Made by a program: the position numbers and the translations under genes. From Cruorifilaria tuberocauda (taxonomy: Eukaryota; Nematoda; Chromadorea; Rhabditida; Onchocercidae), in NCBI GenBank assembly GCA_013365365.1, contig JABVXU010000009.1:248001-312000 (forward strand): a DNA stretch of 64,000 nt, given 5' to 3'. The notes below the pieces were generated by a model. It did not search any database. It was not told the DNA's origin and was given only the letters and a program-made list of their open reading frames with translations. Positions 12,665 through 26,842 of this stretch are shown piece by piece; position 1 is the first letter of the stretch; the number at the start of each line of letters is the position of its first letter.

Positions 12665-15600
12665 ATGATTTCTGTGATGAACGGTATTAACAACCCGGCA
12701 TCGTTCGGCTTCTCCGGAAGTTTTATGGACAAACCATTTTATCAGAAATTCACCGCTACTAACGTTGCAACGCCGGCTTCCGTAGTTGCAACCACAGCTG
12801 CGTCATCTTCAAGTATTTCAGTATCAAATGCAGCAAATGAAAACAATAGGAGCAGTACTCCACCTTCACTTGCAACCAGGTACCATATCAATTTTCATCC
12901 TAAAAGACTCAATTAATTAATTTTCTAAAGCATCATTCTTCGCATTGTGTTTCTTTTATATCGTAAAATATTTGTGAACCGTTTTGCAATTTACATTCTT
13001 GCATAAAAAACATTCCAGTTTATCGACCGCTTCATCTTCGCAAGTAATGAATGTAATGAGTAGTCTACCCGGTACGCATCATGCCCATGCCGGACATTCG
13101 CAGCATTATCCATATGGTTACGATTGGACATCGCCGCATCAAGCTGCAGCTGCTGCTCAAGCTGCACACCTCTCTGCACAACAAGCTGTGGTACAACAGG
13201 CTGCTGCTGTTGCCGCTAACGTTGCCTCTGTTTCTTCCGCTTCCGGTAAGAATAATTTCAACATTTCTGCAATCTAGAGTGTATTTTAAAGAGTTAATTT
13301 CAGCATCATCTTGCGTGCCATCACTAGGTTCCTCAGGAATACCATCACCAAATGTTGTAGCCAAGGCAGCTTTTCTCTCGCCATCAACAGCAACCGGTAA
13401 GTTCTCTACTTTGATTTCATTCAAATTTTTAAATGTTTTTTGAAATTTATAGTCATCAAGCAGAATTTTTATTCGCATCTTTCAGAAAGAAAAAAGTACG
13501 GTAAAATTTGCTGAATTTGTTGTAGGAGGAGATAAACATATTATTAATGTTCATTTATTTATTTCACAATTAATTGGCTTTTGATATCGATAACCAATAT
13601 CAAAAAAAGCTTTATCAGTGATTTTTCCTCCATTCAGGTTTCGATATGATGAATCCGATGTGTCAAGCAGATTTTTACGGGTCTAATTTCCACGCAGCTC
13701 ACGCAGCAGCCGTAGCCACCGGACATACATGGGCATACGGCTATCCTCAACAATATCCTTTTGGTGCGCATCCATATCCAGGAAGTATGGTAGCCGATAT
13801 GACTGGTTTAGCAGGTTCGTTTTTTATTTGCGACATTTATTACATATTATATCATATTTTTGCTACCGAAATTCGATTTATTAATAAACGCAGGCAACTG
13901 CATATTTATGATTAAATTATCGTTGCTTGAATTTGTTTGAAAATTATTCTACAAATTCATGATTTAATGCACAAGAACATATACCAAAATCATCTTATTC
14001 AGAATGTAATATTACAATATTATTATTATTATTCAAAATTCATTTCATTTCCTGCAAATTTTCCTTTTCACCAAAACAATCAGCTAAAAAAATTGCAATT
14101 ATTTAAATTAAAAATGAAATACATATGATATCAGCCACTTTGGTCACTTGAATCTCTCCAAAAGCATTTACAAATTAAAGAATTCATTAATTATTCGTAA
14201 TCCCAAATGAATCTGATAGCATCAGTCTTGGTATATCTTTATTACCATCTGGAATGCTTCACATAACGGAAGGTCGTCTCAGTGCTTTTCAGTTTAACCG
14301 AATCTTAACGTGATCATTTCTTCTTCATTTACTCGATTTCATTATCTTGGCAATTTCTGCATGGAACTGTTTTTCACTGCTAGATAATTGTTTCATCTGC
14401 ATGAAAAAGCTATTAAATAGTTCTATGATACTGTTAAAGCAACGTCCACCACATAATTTATAGAACTGAAATGGGGTGATAGAAAGAAGGGATAAAAAAA
14501 GAGGAAAAAAGAGAGAAAGAGGGAACAAGAGTAGGGAAAGTTCAATCTAACTAAGAATAAAGAAAAATATGGTTTTAATTTGGTTAGTTTCTTGTTACAC
14601 CGAGAAATAAATTTGTAAAGATACGAATTTTCATGGAAATTCGAAAAATGTAACAAAAGGAGAGAAGAGAGGAAGAACACGGGAATTTGGAGATTTATTT
14701 AATGAAATCCGTAGAAATGGTATTGAAATGAAGGAGAGAGAGAGGGAGAGAGGGAGGGAGAAAGAGAAAGAAGAGGAAAATGATGAAAGGTTGGGTAATG
14801 AAGGGTGTCGCCGACCGGTCAAGTCTCGCAAGGGTCGTTACCGTTCCTGTTACTACTGGTTATAAGTTTAACAGAATTGTATAGTTGCCGAACTACGAAA
14901 GAGGCTTGCTTTGCAGAGAAATGACAAGATAAAATTAAGGCGGTCACTGGGAATTTCAGAAATTATGAGCAAAACTAATAAATAAAAATTATTTTTAAAA
15001 TCTAAATCAATAATGACGCCACTATCATGTCATGATCCTACTACTCACCGCGTGCTATTGATAATCCCATGAATGGCGTGACTATCCGTAAATTACTTCT
15101 TATCGCAATTCATATTTGATATTGGAGATCACTGCATGAATTGAAATGGTAATCCATTTTATAGTCCTATTGTCAAGTATAGTCATTGTGACTTTTCATA
15201 TAAGTGAGCATGGAATGATTCTTTATAGAATGAAGCTAATGCACGTGTCTATATTAATTACTAATAGCTCAAAATAAAGAAGTCTTATTTTTGTGTCTAA
15301 AGGTTTATGAAGTTACGATTTTAAAATTTACTTATTAAATTTTCAATTTGTGTCACGAAATTGCCAAAATGGCCGCATCATTTTTGCATATTACACTTAT
15401 TCCATTCAACATCGGAATAATTAATGCTTCGAATAAAGAAATTCATTGGTCAACAATAAAGAAGAAAGAGAACTAATTCAACATACTTATTTTCACATTT
15501 CTCAAATCAAAATGCACTCGTTCATGAGTTAATTTAAAAGGAAACTAAGCAGAAATAGGGATGAAAAAATACAGAAGCTCAAAGCTTGTTAGACACGCTA

Positions 15601-18600
15601 GATATCGGTGCAAATAGAAATAAAATTTGGGTATTAGACAGGGCTGTTTCGATTTAGCCCTCAGATATGATCAATAAGATTATTTTCATTATTTTCTATA
15701 TAAATTTCTTTCCAATTTTAACTTATTTAGTTTCATTTGGATATTGGACTGAAAGATAAAAAAATAGAGGTTGAAAAAGGAAGAAGAAAAGGAGAAACTA
15801 ATTATACTTTACTTTTGAAGATCTATCGTCTCTAAATTCATTTAGGTAAGTTTTCAATTATGAAAAATTTAATTACAAAACTTATTTGGTTCAATTTATT
15901 CAAATTATGGAAAATTCCCACATGAATCTTCTGTATATAATTTGAATAACTTAAAATAATTAAAAATTAGGAATTTTTACTTTTAATGATGTGAAAATAA
16001 TTCACAGGTAGTATTTCTTTTAAGCTATCTTAAATACTTACACTGTATGAACGACTTTGCAGTTAACTCAAGAAAAGGGAATTTTGAAAAGAAGCAGTGT
16101 GAGGTTTTGGGGTTAAGATATTACTGCCATTCAAATTTAGTAATGACGTAGTGTCATATGCAGGTGTTACAAAGTAAGGTGTGCATAAAAAATCCATAAA
16201 AAAATGTCTTGGTACCGGACCTTAATCTTATTTTATGACATCTTCGGGTAAACAATTTTACATTTTCATTGTATTCTTTGCTATTAACATTTCGGGTATC
16301 ATCTGCTTCAAATACGCTTGCTATGAAATACCCAAATTATGTTCCGAGAAATTAAATCATGAATTTTGGAATATATACTAATTCTATGTATGAATAGAGA
16401 AGAAAGTGGGAGAGCCGTAAAGTTTAAATAATTCTTTTCCATATTTGCATAATTTCGCCAATTACTCACAACTCTCAAAACAAAAGCTATTTTGCGTTTT
16501 TGTTGCTGACAGATATTATTAAATTTCGAATTTTAGCTAATTTGAAATGCACTTCGTTTCCCACCTCTTACATTACCCCATAAATGGCTAAAATTGATGA
16601 AGTTTAAAGGCAACCAGAAAGACCAGAGGTTTTCACTCACATTGTATTTTATTCCTTTCATTTTACTTGAACTTTTAGGTACTTGAAAAATCTGAATTTC
16701 ATGGAAACGATTAAACTCTTTTTAATTTCTCTTTCCATCAGATCTGTGCTTGATTAGATCTTTCCCAAATTGTTTTCAAATGCTCATTTTTGTGGATGAC
16801 TTGTAATCTTTCTTCTTTGGAGCTGGTAAAATAAACATAAAAATTGCCGCCATCATTATTTAGCCTCAAATCGGACAACAAAACATTTTTTACGGCCATA
16901 AAAACTGGCCTTTTTTCCATCTCCAGAAACAGAAACGATAATGCGGCATAGGCTTTTGATGACATCTAATTGTATCCTGGGAAAAGCTATCTTATAGGTT
17001 CATAAATTTGGATACAGTTATCATGTGAGGGAGAAGCTTGGTAAGTTTTCTGAATAAATAAAAATATGAATTGATCAAAAAGAAAATTTTTCTTAGAATG
17101 GAATGAAAGTTCTGATATTTTCAAATCATTGTTAATATTATTCAAAAATTTAGTGCATAAAATTATAAATGAAAAAATAAAGTGATACTATTATATTTTA
17201 AACGGTTGGAGCGAATTCCCAAATTTATTAAAATTTTTTATCAGTCAATTTACTTTGGAAATAACTTTATTTCTTCTAAAGGATTTTTCTCTCGAAGATT
17301 TCGCTTTTGCTTGAACATCTTAATCTCTTTTTATTTGTTGCAATATCGATATCAAATACTATTGGAAGCATTAAAAAGCAGAAATATTAGTTATTTGCTT
17401 GCACAAACAGAGGTTAGAGGCGGTAATACTTTAAGAAAATTGTATTATCAATAGGATTTAATTATCTATCACTAATCTACTAACAAACTTCTGATAATAA
17501 TCTTTGAAATAAGATATATTCATTTCAGAGATAATTCCAATTATAGCTTAACATAATAGATCATTTTCGTGATTGAAAAGTGTGCCGCTTGTCATTTTTT
17601 ATATACAGTAGTTAGGAGAGTAAATGATAAGGATATGGACTATTGCTTTTTTTCGCTGTACAGACGAAGGGAGACAAGTGTAATCCATCATCTATCCAAG
17701 ATATTGATGTTTGATAAGGATTCTTTGCGCAACACCGACACCGTGCTCTGATTATTGAAACAAGTTTATTACACACTGCTGTAATAAATATGTTCATCAT
17801 TTAATTCTAATAAATATCATTGATTTTTCTCAGCTTTTAATTTTCCATCTCATTTGTAACTTTCAGGAAATTTTCAGTTTTCAAATTCAAAAATCAATCG
17901 ATAAAACTTCTCTCAAAAACTGCCTTCTTCTCAGAAATGTGCTTTGAAATTACTGCGAATTTTATGGTCTTACTTTTTTCTGGCTAAACATAAACAAAGA
18001 TTTGCATGATTCTTTGATATTTATGAATTTACAAAATTTTCTATCAATGTTTTCAGCAAAATTTGAAAATTTGTATCGTCATTTGATCAAATCATCAAAC
18101 ATCAAACAATATTCCTCCTCATAGCTCAATTCTCTCTTTTTATTGCCAATCGCTGTAGATGTCCTTATTTGATAAATATTATTTCCTTTACTATTTTCTG
18201 GCTCACCCGATTGAATCCTTTCGGACTGTACAGAGATATATCAGATTTTTCATCTATTCGCAAATAATCAGATTTCTGCAACGATCAGCAACCAAAATTA
18301 CTGTAACATCATCGGTACTTCCTTCTTTCGTTTTCAAAGCTTCCTAAGCTCCATATTTCCCTCTTCTGACTGAAATGTTTGCTCCTCTCAATGCTTAAAA
18401 ATTGGAATACTGTAGCCTCCTCACTATCAATCAAATCATTATTTACATAAGGAAATCAATTTATTTGCACAGCAAACAAGATAAATTACTTTTACTTTTC
18501 TCATCATAGGAAGAATGACACATGAAATATCTGAAGTACCAAACAGCACTGAAATATTATAAACAAATAAAATTCCGTAATTTGAATTGAAGATAACTAA

Positions 18601-20710
18601 AAATTTTGGATGGGAAATTGTTTTACTCGGTTATTATTTGCGAGAGAAATAATGATAATGTTGATTTGCTTAAGCAGCGAAATTCATTCATTCTCAATTT
18701 GGGAAAGGCTTATTTAATTAAATCAGAAGATGATTATAAATTGCCATTTACAAAATAATTGAAGATTTGATAAAAATTTTTTTTATTCAAATGGCTAAAT
18801 AAAAAAAAATGCTCAAGTACAGAAATTTAAGAAGTCGAATTTGAAGGCTCTTTTGATCAATTATTATTGTTGCAGTATTCAATCTACAAACTTATTTACG
18901 CGTTATTTTGTCTTTTCTGAAGTTGTAGTGTATATTTCTCGAAATCGCGAATTAATTAAATAGATGAATTTGAAGTTGGTAAAGAAAGGCTGATAGAATT
19001 TTGAAATACAATAGCTTCTTTTACTGCAGAACTGTAGAAGAAAAGAAAAATTCAACCAAATTAAAGGAAATATCAAGCAAGATATTAGGGCCCATCCTGA
19101 TATGCAATAAGCAATTAACATACTCGTAGAATTTTACTACTCGTGAATTTAATTATGGTTAATTTTAAGAGCTTAAAGAATTGGAAATGTCAGGAATACG
19201 GTAGTTTGTATATTTCATGTTCGAATACAGAGAACCGTAGAATGGTATGGATTTCACTCTGCTCTTTTGTTCTATTCCTTTGAGTGCAGTTCTTGGATCC
19301 ATCTGTTATTTTAGCTTTTTACGACTGCCTTCGTAAAATTGCAACAAATTAGCTGCCAGTCCCATTTATATAAATTACATTTGCTGAGCGATATTACCAG
19401 CAAATTAATGAGATTTGAATTGATGAAAGGGAAAAATAAATTACTGGAAATATAAAATATTTCAAAATTTTCCAAAAAAAAGTTTCGAATAAAATATTTC
19501 GAAAATTAATTTTTTGAATAAAAAGGAAGAATTAGTTGGTTAAAATCATTTGAAGTTATTTTTTTAAATATATGCTCGAAAAGCTATTATTACTGCACAC
19601 CGCAGTCAAAAAAAAGCCTTTGGAACTATAATTTATTTTAAGGAACTAATTATTAGCAAAAGTTTCTGCACTTCCTTCATTTGCTTTCATTTCTTCTGTA
19701 AGCTATTTCATAAATCTGATCGCCTCATACAATTGTACATAGCTCAGTATATAACTTTCAGCAAAGATTAAACTGCGGACGATAAAACTAGAGGTGTATA
19801 TAATTAGGGTTCACTTAATGAGTGGTTTCTTGAAGTTGACCTACATTGTAAACCGAGCAATTATTAATAATAGAATGAATACGATCAGCCACTTCATTGT
19901 ATAATTTGCACTTTTTTAATAACTTTGATTGCATATGTTATTGAATTTCGTAGTGTGTTTTTATGAAATTCCGATTAAAGCAAAATATTCTATGTTTTTT
20001 CTAATCTTAATTTTTCTGTTCCTATTTATCCCAATTTTTTAAACGTTTCGATTTTAAATATCCTAACAAATTTTCTTACGATTTGTTGAAGAATCAAGTG
20101 ATTTCTTGCGTCATGAAAAAGATTAATGAATTTTCCAAAAATAAATTTAATTTTTTATAGATGCAACGTTAGATTGGACTGGAAATATATCGTCGAGGAA
20201 AAAAAGGAAACCATATACAAAATATCAAACTTTAGAACTGGAGAAGGAATTTCTTTACAATACTTATGTTAGCAAACAGAAACGGTACGAGTTAGCTAAG
20301 AATTTGTACCTATCCGAAAGACAAGTCAAAATTTGGTTTCAGGTAAATATTTCAATTTTTCGCTTCCTTTTTACTTTTGTCATCTAAAAAAAGACCTTTA
20401 CAATTTTTGCTATCGTTACTGAATATTTCGAATATTTTTCATCGATAAATATTGTATTAATTTATTGTGAAAATATCTAAAATGTTGCTGTAAAATGATA
20501 TAAATGTTGCCTGGTTTTTGGAGCTTTCGTTCCTTATCATCTCTATTATTATTTCATTATTATTTCAATTTTGTGGGCTTCAATTATTTTAAGATTTTTA
20601 AAACCCTTTTTTAGAATCGCCGAATGAAAGACAAGAAGCAAAAACAAAGGTCATCAGTGGACCAATCCTGCAGTTCGCAGTTGATGATGTCTAGTCTGAA
20701 GGGTGAATAA
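12665..20710 (+). CDS. Posterior Hox protein, Abd-B class (nob-1/php-3 or egl-5 type)
   Basis: Six exons: 12665-12879, 13019-13245, 13304-13396, 13638-13814, 20161-20342 and 20615-20710, giving 329 residues with consistent phases. The first four exons encode a low-complexity region rich in Ser, Ala, Gln and aromatic residues ([17 protein letters not shown]). The last two encode a homeodomain beginning [19 protein letters not shown] and ending [13 protein letters not shown], with an intron between homeodomain residues Q50 and N51. A DWTGN tryptophan motif sits directly before it, as in Drosophila Abd-B, where it contacts PBC/Exd cofactors. The protein is a DNA-binding transcription factor for posterior patterning. 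A splice acceptor at 12615-12616 with no partner suggests spliced-leader addition 48 nt before the ATG. Abd-B class is clear, but the exact nematode orthologue (php-3, nob-1 or egl-5) I cannot settle by eye. Intron 4 is 6.3 kb, far longer than the others. Confidence 0.93.
13815..20160 (+). other. 6.3-kb intron before the Hox homeodomain
   Basis: This intron separates the N-terminal exons from the homeodomain exons. It contains a polypurine GA tract (14730-14780) and an unassigned - strand frame (16738-16965), but nothing I recognise as a gene. Such long Hox introns often carry regulatory DNA; that is an inference here. Confidence 0.75.
14730..14780. repeat. Polypurine GA tract
   Basis: A dense run of GA, GGGA and AAGA units on the + strand inside the long Hox intron. 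Strand-biased purine tracts of this kind can adopt triplex structure, but no function is evident. It produces a Leu/Ser/Phe-rich translation on the - strand that is not a gene. Confidence 0.8.
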
Positions 20711-21160
20711 ATAAAGAGTTGTTCAGAATATAGTGATCTTTGGCCATGGCAAATTGTTTCCAAAATTAAAATATGAATATGAAATGAGATAGGTAACACT
20801 CTGAATTACTGAACATAATGAAGTCTAGTTGACCTGGCTTACCTAAGATTGCAATTCGCTTATTCAGTATTGAGTTATGTCCAAAAATGGCAGTATTCTG
20901 GCTGCAAACAGTAAATAGCGGTATTTTGGAAAAATAACATAATAAACATTTACACCTAAAAATTCCAGGTCTGATTTTTCTCAGATTATTGTAGCTCAAA
21001 TGACAAACTTTAGATACAGCTCAAAGTTCAGACTTTGTTTAATAGCCATTTTTGGTCTGTCTTTTATGTTACGCTCAATTTTCATTTTTGCTATTTGATA
21101 AAGATTTTTTAGATGTAAATTATGGTGTTTGTATATGTGCATGTGTGTGTGTATGTGTGT

Positions 21161-21214
<54 letters not shown>

Positions 21215-24200
21215 GTATTTGTGTATGTGTGTTTCAGTGATATTGTTTACATTTCCTTCGTGTAAAAAAATTCCTTTCCAGAAAGGGAAATTGCAAATTA
21301 ATGGAAAGATTAAGTTTTGGAATTTTTTGTAGCTTGGTGAGTTAAAGCTCTGTCAGGATCACGAAATTCGTGCTTTCATCGAGCATTTATACTAAAATTG
21401 GATACCGATACAATTTTACTCATAAGTTTCTAAATGTTTCTTCTCAGCATTACAAGGGTATCCTTTTTTGTTTTTTTCTTATGATTCTCAAATTCACAAA
21501 ATCGGAAAAACTTTCTTTTTGATTTCAATGTGATTTTTCGTTTCATTTTCTAATAGAAACTTTGTGCAATAAAAAAATAACTTATAAGTTTACACAAAAA
21601 CAAAAACGATCAATGTAATGAACAATTGATGGTATATATTAAGTTTTTTAAACAGTTTAGCATCCACCAACATAATATTCATGGTAAAGCAATATCAATT
21701 TAATGAAATTTGTTCAATAAATACGACAATAAAAAGCAGATAGACTTTACTATTCTTCTTATTCTTTTGTTATTTTATCATCAATTTCAATTGTATTTTG
21801 AATACAGATTAGTTTAATCGTTCGAGATATAAACTTTGGTAACTGAATTCTAATAAAAGATTGAGAAATCATGACTGATTTAGGCTACTAAATTGCAGTT
21901 ATTCATAAATTTTCGTTCTTAACAAAAGCGAAAAATGTCAAAAGTGATTTTGATGAAACATTGTCATCATCAGACAATACAAACATCATTATTATAGCAT
22001 ATTCTCAGAAATCAAACTTTTTCTACTTGCAGTATAAGTGAATTTTTATTGAAAGCTACGCAGCTAAACATAAATTTTGTAGTATTTGTTAAATAATTTC
22101 TATTGTGAATAGCGCTGTTGTTAAAAAACAACTAAAATTGTTCTAGAATCAGGCTACGATATATTTTTTCTAACTCACATTTACTAAAATTGTACTTCTG
22201 CGTATTTCATTTCTTAAGGAACATTTGAGCTACTTCTTGGTTTTGGACTAAGAGGAAGAAAATAATTTCAAAATTTCATTCATTCATAATATTAAATCGT
22301 TATTTTTCATTTCATGGCTTTTATTGATTCATTTTACAGCAACTATAATTTGTTGGGGAGAAAATGGCTATTTGACGCAGATGAAATGTTGTACAAGAGA
22401 GTGTTAGCATCCCACCTTGTCCATCAGAAAAAACAAAAAAGACAGTTAATAAATTTAAAATGGAAATATATGTCCGTCATTCAAACTTGTAGGTAGCAAA
22501 GACTTGTTTTTCCATTGTTTTGTTCCCATTTCTTCAATTTTCCCTTTCCGTTAACATATCTTCCTCATTTCTTAATTAGATTTTCTTCTTAAGTAAATAG
22601 TAAATAGGCAAATTTTTGGAAAGCCAAAAGATCATATTATCGAATTATTTTATCCTGAATTGGCTTAATGCAATTGTAGTTATTAATATTAGCTTTTCTT
22701 TGAAATACTGAATTAAGAAATGGAATTGCAATGAAATTGAAATTAGTAAATGGATTTGAGTATATTTTATTTCTAATATCCCTTGAGGAATGTTTAAAAA
22801 GCTGCATAAATTACAACTTTCCTTCTAATATAAACTCTCTTTCCAACTCTATTTAATTATTCAAAACAAGATAGAGATTAGAAAACTTAGAATCGAATGA
22901 CTGAACTTGAATCGTTCTAAAAAACTAGGCCAGAAATGAGATAAGTTGAGATAAAGATTACCATACTTCGTTTTTTCTCATTTTGGTTAGTTTCATTCTC
23001 ATTTCTTCTCCATGGCTTTTGATTCTTTTCCAAAATTCATGTTCAAATTCAAACACCTCCTGAGGAAAAAAATGTTGTAAATATGAAGAATTGAATGAAA
23101 GATGCCAACTTGTATTTCAAATTTCAATTCTTTGTTTTCTAGAAGAATTCCTATCATTTGTGAGAAAGAATGATGAAGAGGGAAAAATATCTTTTTAGCG
23201 ATTTATCAATAGGCTTTGGTTTTATTTTCCTCTTTCAATAACCATCAGCATATTCCTCACGAAGTAAAGAAGAGGAATGGATATATCCATCAACATTTTA
23301 TTATGCTGAATGTGTGGAATGAAATAAAGCTCTTCAAAGTATCATTCATCTCTTATCATCCATCATTGTTTATTTTAATTCTCGTTTAACTGGGTAAAAA
23401 ATTATATATGACATTTCATTTCACTTTTTATATTTTTATTGCAAAAAATTATAAATGGATAAGAAGGAATCAATTGGGAATTAAAAGAAGAGAGTGCGAT
23501 GCTCGTCGATAAAATGTTCAGTTGTTAGAATATTCAATAATGTATCATCAATACAATGATAACAAATTGCAAAATGATTCTTAAATTTTAACTTAATTTA
23601 ATAAACATTTTTTCCCATTATTGCACTTATTTTCTGGGTAGCATATCATAATGGCCATTTATGCTCTGCACCAAACTTTTGGCTTTATAATCGCAAAATA
23701 TTTGTGTTTCGTCGCCCAGTGCAAAAGTATCCGAAGTCTGCATTCTGTTGCACTTATTAAAATGATCGATTTTTTTGATTGAGCTAATTTCTTGGAGAGA
23801 AGAACTAACTTGACAGTTTGCAGAAATCCAACTTTTCAAGAACCACTTTTTAATTAGAAAAAGTGTTTTAAAAAGCAATTGCATATTTTGACGACAATTA
23901 ATTTAACTATCGATTTATATCCATTGATATACTGAATTGATCATTTATATATACTTCCAATTTAATTTCCTTTTTCTTTCATATCAATTTTTTCAAAGTG
24001 TCAAGATAAAAACTATGAGCCTGAAAGAAAACACAAAGCAAAAGGGACACTTCGTAAATTGCAATATTTCCACATATCTGTCACTTTTTTCTTTCCACAC
24101 TTCGCCGCTCATCAGAAAGATTCATTCGAATAATTTGTCTCCATAAAAATTTGTTTATCATCAGTTTTTGCGTTTATAAATGTAGTGAAGTACCATGCGA

Positions 24201-26842
24201 TCGTCATGATAACCATATCATATTATTATATCAGGTCATTGCATAATTTTTGATGATACGCTATAAAATGATTTATTTCCATCTCACTTTTCTGGAATGC
24301 ATCTTTTGCAATCTACCAAGTATGGCATACAGTCATCATGCATTTCTAATATAGCTAATTTACTGCTTCTTTTTCGGAACATTATTTCTAATTTCATATT
24401 AGAACATTTAATTCTTTCCCTTTTATCGGTTCCGAAATTCATTATGAGCAAATTTTGAGGCAGTAAATTGGAAAATAGCTTCTTTCTTCTTTCAACCTTT
24501 TAAATGAAAAACTGAGAAATGAAACTGCTGAAAGAGTCGATAATTTCTTGATGAAGAATCGGAAGTTTATAGCTTTCCATTTCTTGTGACTATCTGCATA
24601 TTTGCCCAGTAAATTAGAGAAAAGGGAATGACTTGGATGAAAAGCAATTTATTTGTTTCCTTTTTCTCATAGTCTAAGTATACGTGGTAATGAATATTTT
24701 TTGCTTTGAAAACTTCATAGGTTTCTCATCTCTTTCTTACTTTTAATCGTAAATAAATGCTTAATGTGAAGTAGAAATTACTCATTAACTTAATTTCAGT
24801 AATGCAATGAAGCGTGCTGTTTCATCCATTTTCCAATATGCTGGATTTCTCTTGCAGAATTCATAAATTGAAAGAAAATTTGATAATGGATGAAATTTGT
24901 TTCTAATATTAGCAAGTGAAGCAGAAAAACAATTAATCTTGCGCCTTATCATTGTTGAATCATATTGGAATCCTTGACACCTTATTTGAATTGTACAACG
25001 AAATTGAAAATTTGAATTAAAAAGGCTGAATTAATTTTTTTTAACTAAATTTAAATTTCCTTAAAATTTAAATAGATAGCATCAAAAATTTTTTCTTCGC
25101 CTAATTACCTTGCAAAATCTGTTTCTCTTAAAATATCTCATTTAAATAATTTTAATGTTGTATTCCATCAGATAAGATTAGTTAATGGTTAATAAATTGT
25201 TGCCTATGTTAGTAATTGCAAGCATAAGTTCTCGAACACAGATTGGTTCAATGAACAGCAAATAATTGATGTTTATGCAAGTTAGACAAGAAATGATAAA
25301 ATATGGAAAGTTGAGAAAGGAAAAGTGCCTTAAAAGGATCGTAGGCTAATAGCTGCGACAACTAAATTTCGAGCCATTTATTCAGCTATTCAATTTATGC
25401 AATGTGGAAAATTCATAGGTTTTTGCATATTTCGAATTTCCTAAATTTTTTTCAACACAGTTACGTTAATTTCATAGACAACTTGAGAAGCGAACATTAA
25501 TTTTAATCTTTCATAATTATAAACTTAAGATTATCCATTCAATGGATTTTTTAATACAGATCATCTTTTTAATCGTTTTCTCTACTTTCCCGATAATTTA
25601 GCAATTAAATAATGGCAATTATTAAAAAAATAGAAATATTGAAAATTGTTTCGTTCATTTATTTTAATAAAATGAATGAATTATTCGAATGGTTAAAATG
25701 CTTGAAAATGTAACTTTTCAACGAATCAAATCGATTCAAACCGAGTTTGAAATAATACGGCTTATAAATCTCTTGGATACCCAAAAAAAGGAAAAATCTC
25801 ACGTCATAACTGTCGACGTCATAATTCTCATTTCTAAAAAAGAAAATTGCAAGAACGTCGGATGATGGATTGGAATAACAACCGCCTGGCGGCAAAAACC
25901 GCAATATTTTCTAAATTGCAATTAAAATTTAGATAGACATATTGAAAAATCTCACCTTTTTAAGGCATCCATTGCATTCATCACGTTATTCTTTACTTTT
26001 TCCTTTTCGTTTCAATCACTCTTTCATATTCAGACTGCTTGATAACAACTTTTGAATGAAACTTAAAATTCAAATAAAAAGGAGAAATAATTGTCCTCTT
26101 CAGTCACCATAAACTTTGTGCTAAACTTTGTTTCTCAAACAAGGAAGTTTCATTCTAAGGCATTCTTTTGTTTAATCAAAAGAAAAAATTTTAGCAAATA
26201 TAAAAAAACCGAGAAATATAAAAGTATTATGAAAAGTATGATATTTCTCTAAATAAATACATTAATTCGTATCTTAGTTTTCTAAGTTGCATGTCAGCAT
26301 GCCCTCCTGAAATTTTATGATCTAAACAAAGTTAGGTGGTATGAAACTTTGAAACATTTTTATTTTCATCCTTTCTGGCAGATTTTTCTTTGAATTTATT
26401 GCTTAATATGTTTATTGCAGATATTACATCTTAAATTATTGCAATTAGGAAATTAGCAAATTATTAAAACAATAACACATCTGATAATCAATTTGCTTCA
26501 ATATTTAAAGGTTTTACATAAAACTATAGCTGATTTGAGCAAAGTAAGAAGCTTACTCAAATATTAATTGCTATTCGGTTCATACCATTCTTATAGGCTT
26601 GCTTGTCCTTCTGATGAATTTAACTAATTCAAATAAGGTGTCGAAAGATATGTCTCAATTGCCCAATAAAAGAAAATCAGTCTCTATTATAAGCATCAAC
26701 GAATGTGTGATAGTAAACTTCTAAACTTTCCTGAACCTTTCAAAAGTACGCATATCAATGATTAAAGATTTTCAATATTACTCTCTTCATCATTTCATTT
26801 TACAATTACTGATGTAATAATTTCAGGCAATTATACTACACA
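20711..26842. other. Intergenic region with no recognised gene
   Basis: About 6.1 kb between the Hox gene and the neuropeptide gene. A candidate poly(A) signal, AATAAATAAAG, overlaps and follows the Hox stop codon. A long TG microsatellite lies at 21127-21234. A - strand frame at 23627-23884 carries a GDET motif and is discussed under findings. Otherwise I see only AT-rich sequence. Confidence 0.6.
21127..21234. repeat. Long (TG)n microsatellite
   Basis: About 108 bp of mostly TG dinucleotides with TATG interruptions, 420 bp past the Hox stop codon. Translation gives Cys/Val repeats, which are an artefact of the dinucleotide. Confidence 0.95.

Noticed and set aside
13065..13478. 137-codon - strand frame over Hox exons 2-3
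   Set aside because: It spans Hox exons and an intron antisense to them. Coding evidence (splice sites, Hox-type sequence) is on the + strand.
14325..14831. Leu/Ser/Phe-rich - strand frames in the Hox intron
   Set aside because: They are produced by the polypurine GA tract and neighbouring low-complexity sequence.
21052..21332. Cys/Val-repeat frames
   Set aside because: Pure translation of a (TG)n microsatellite.
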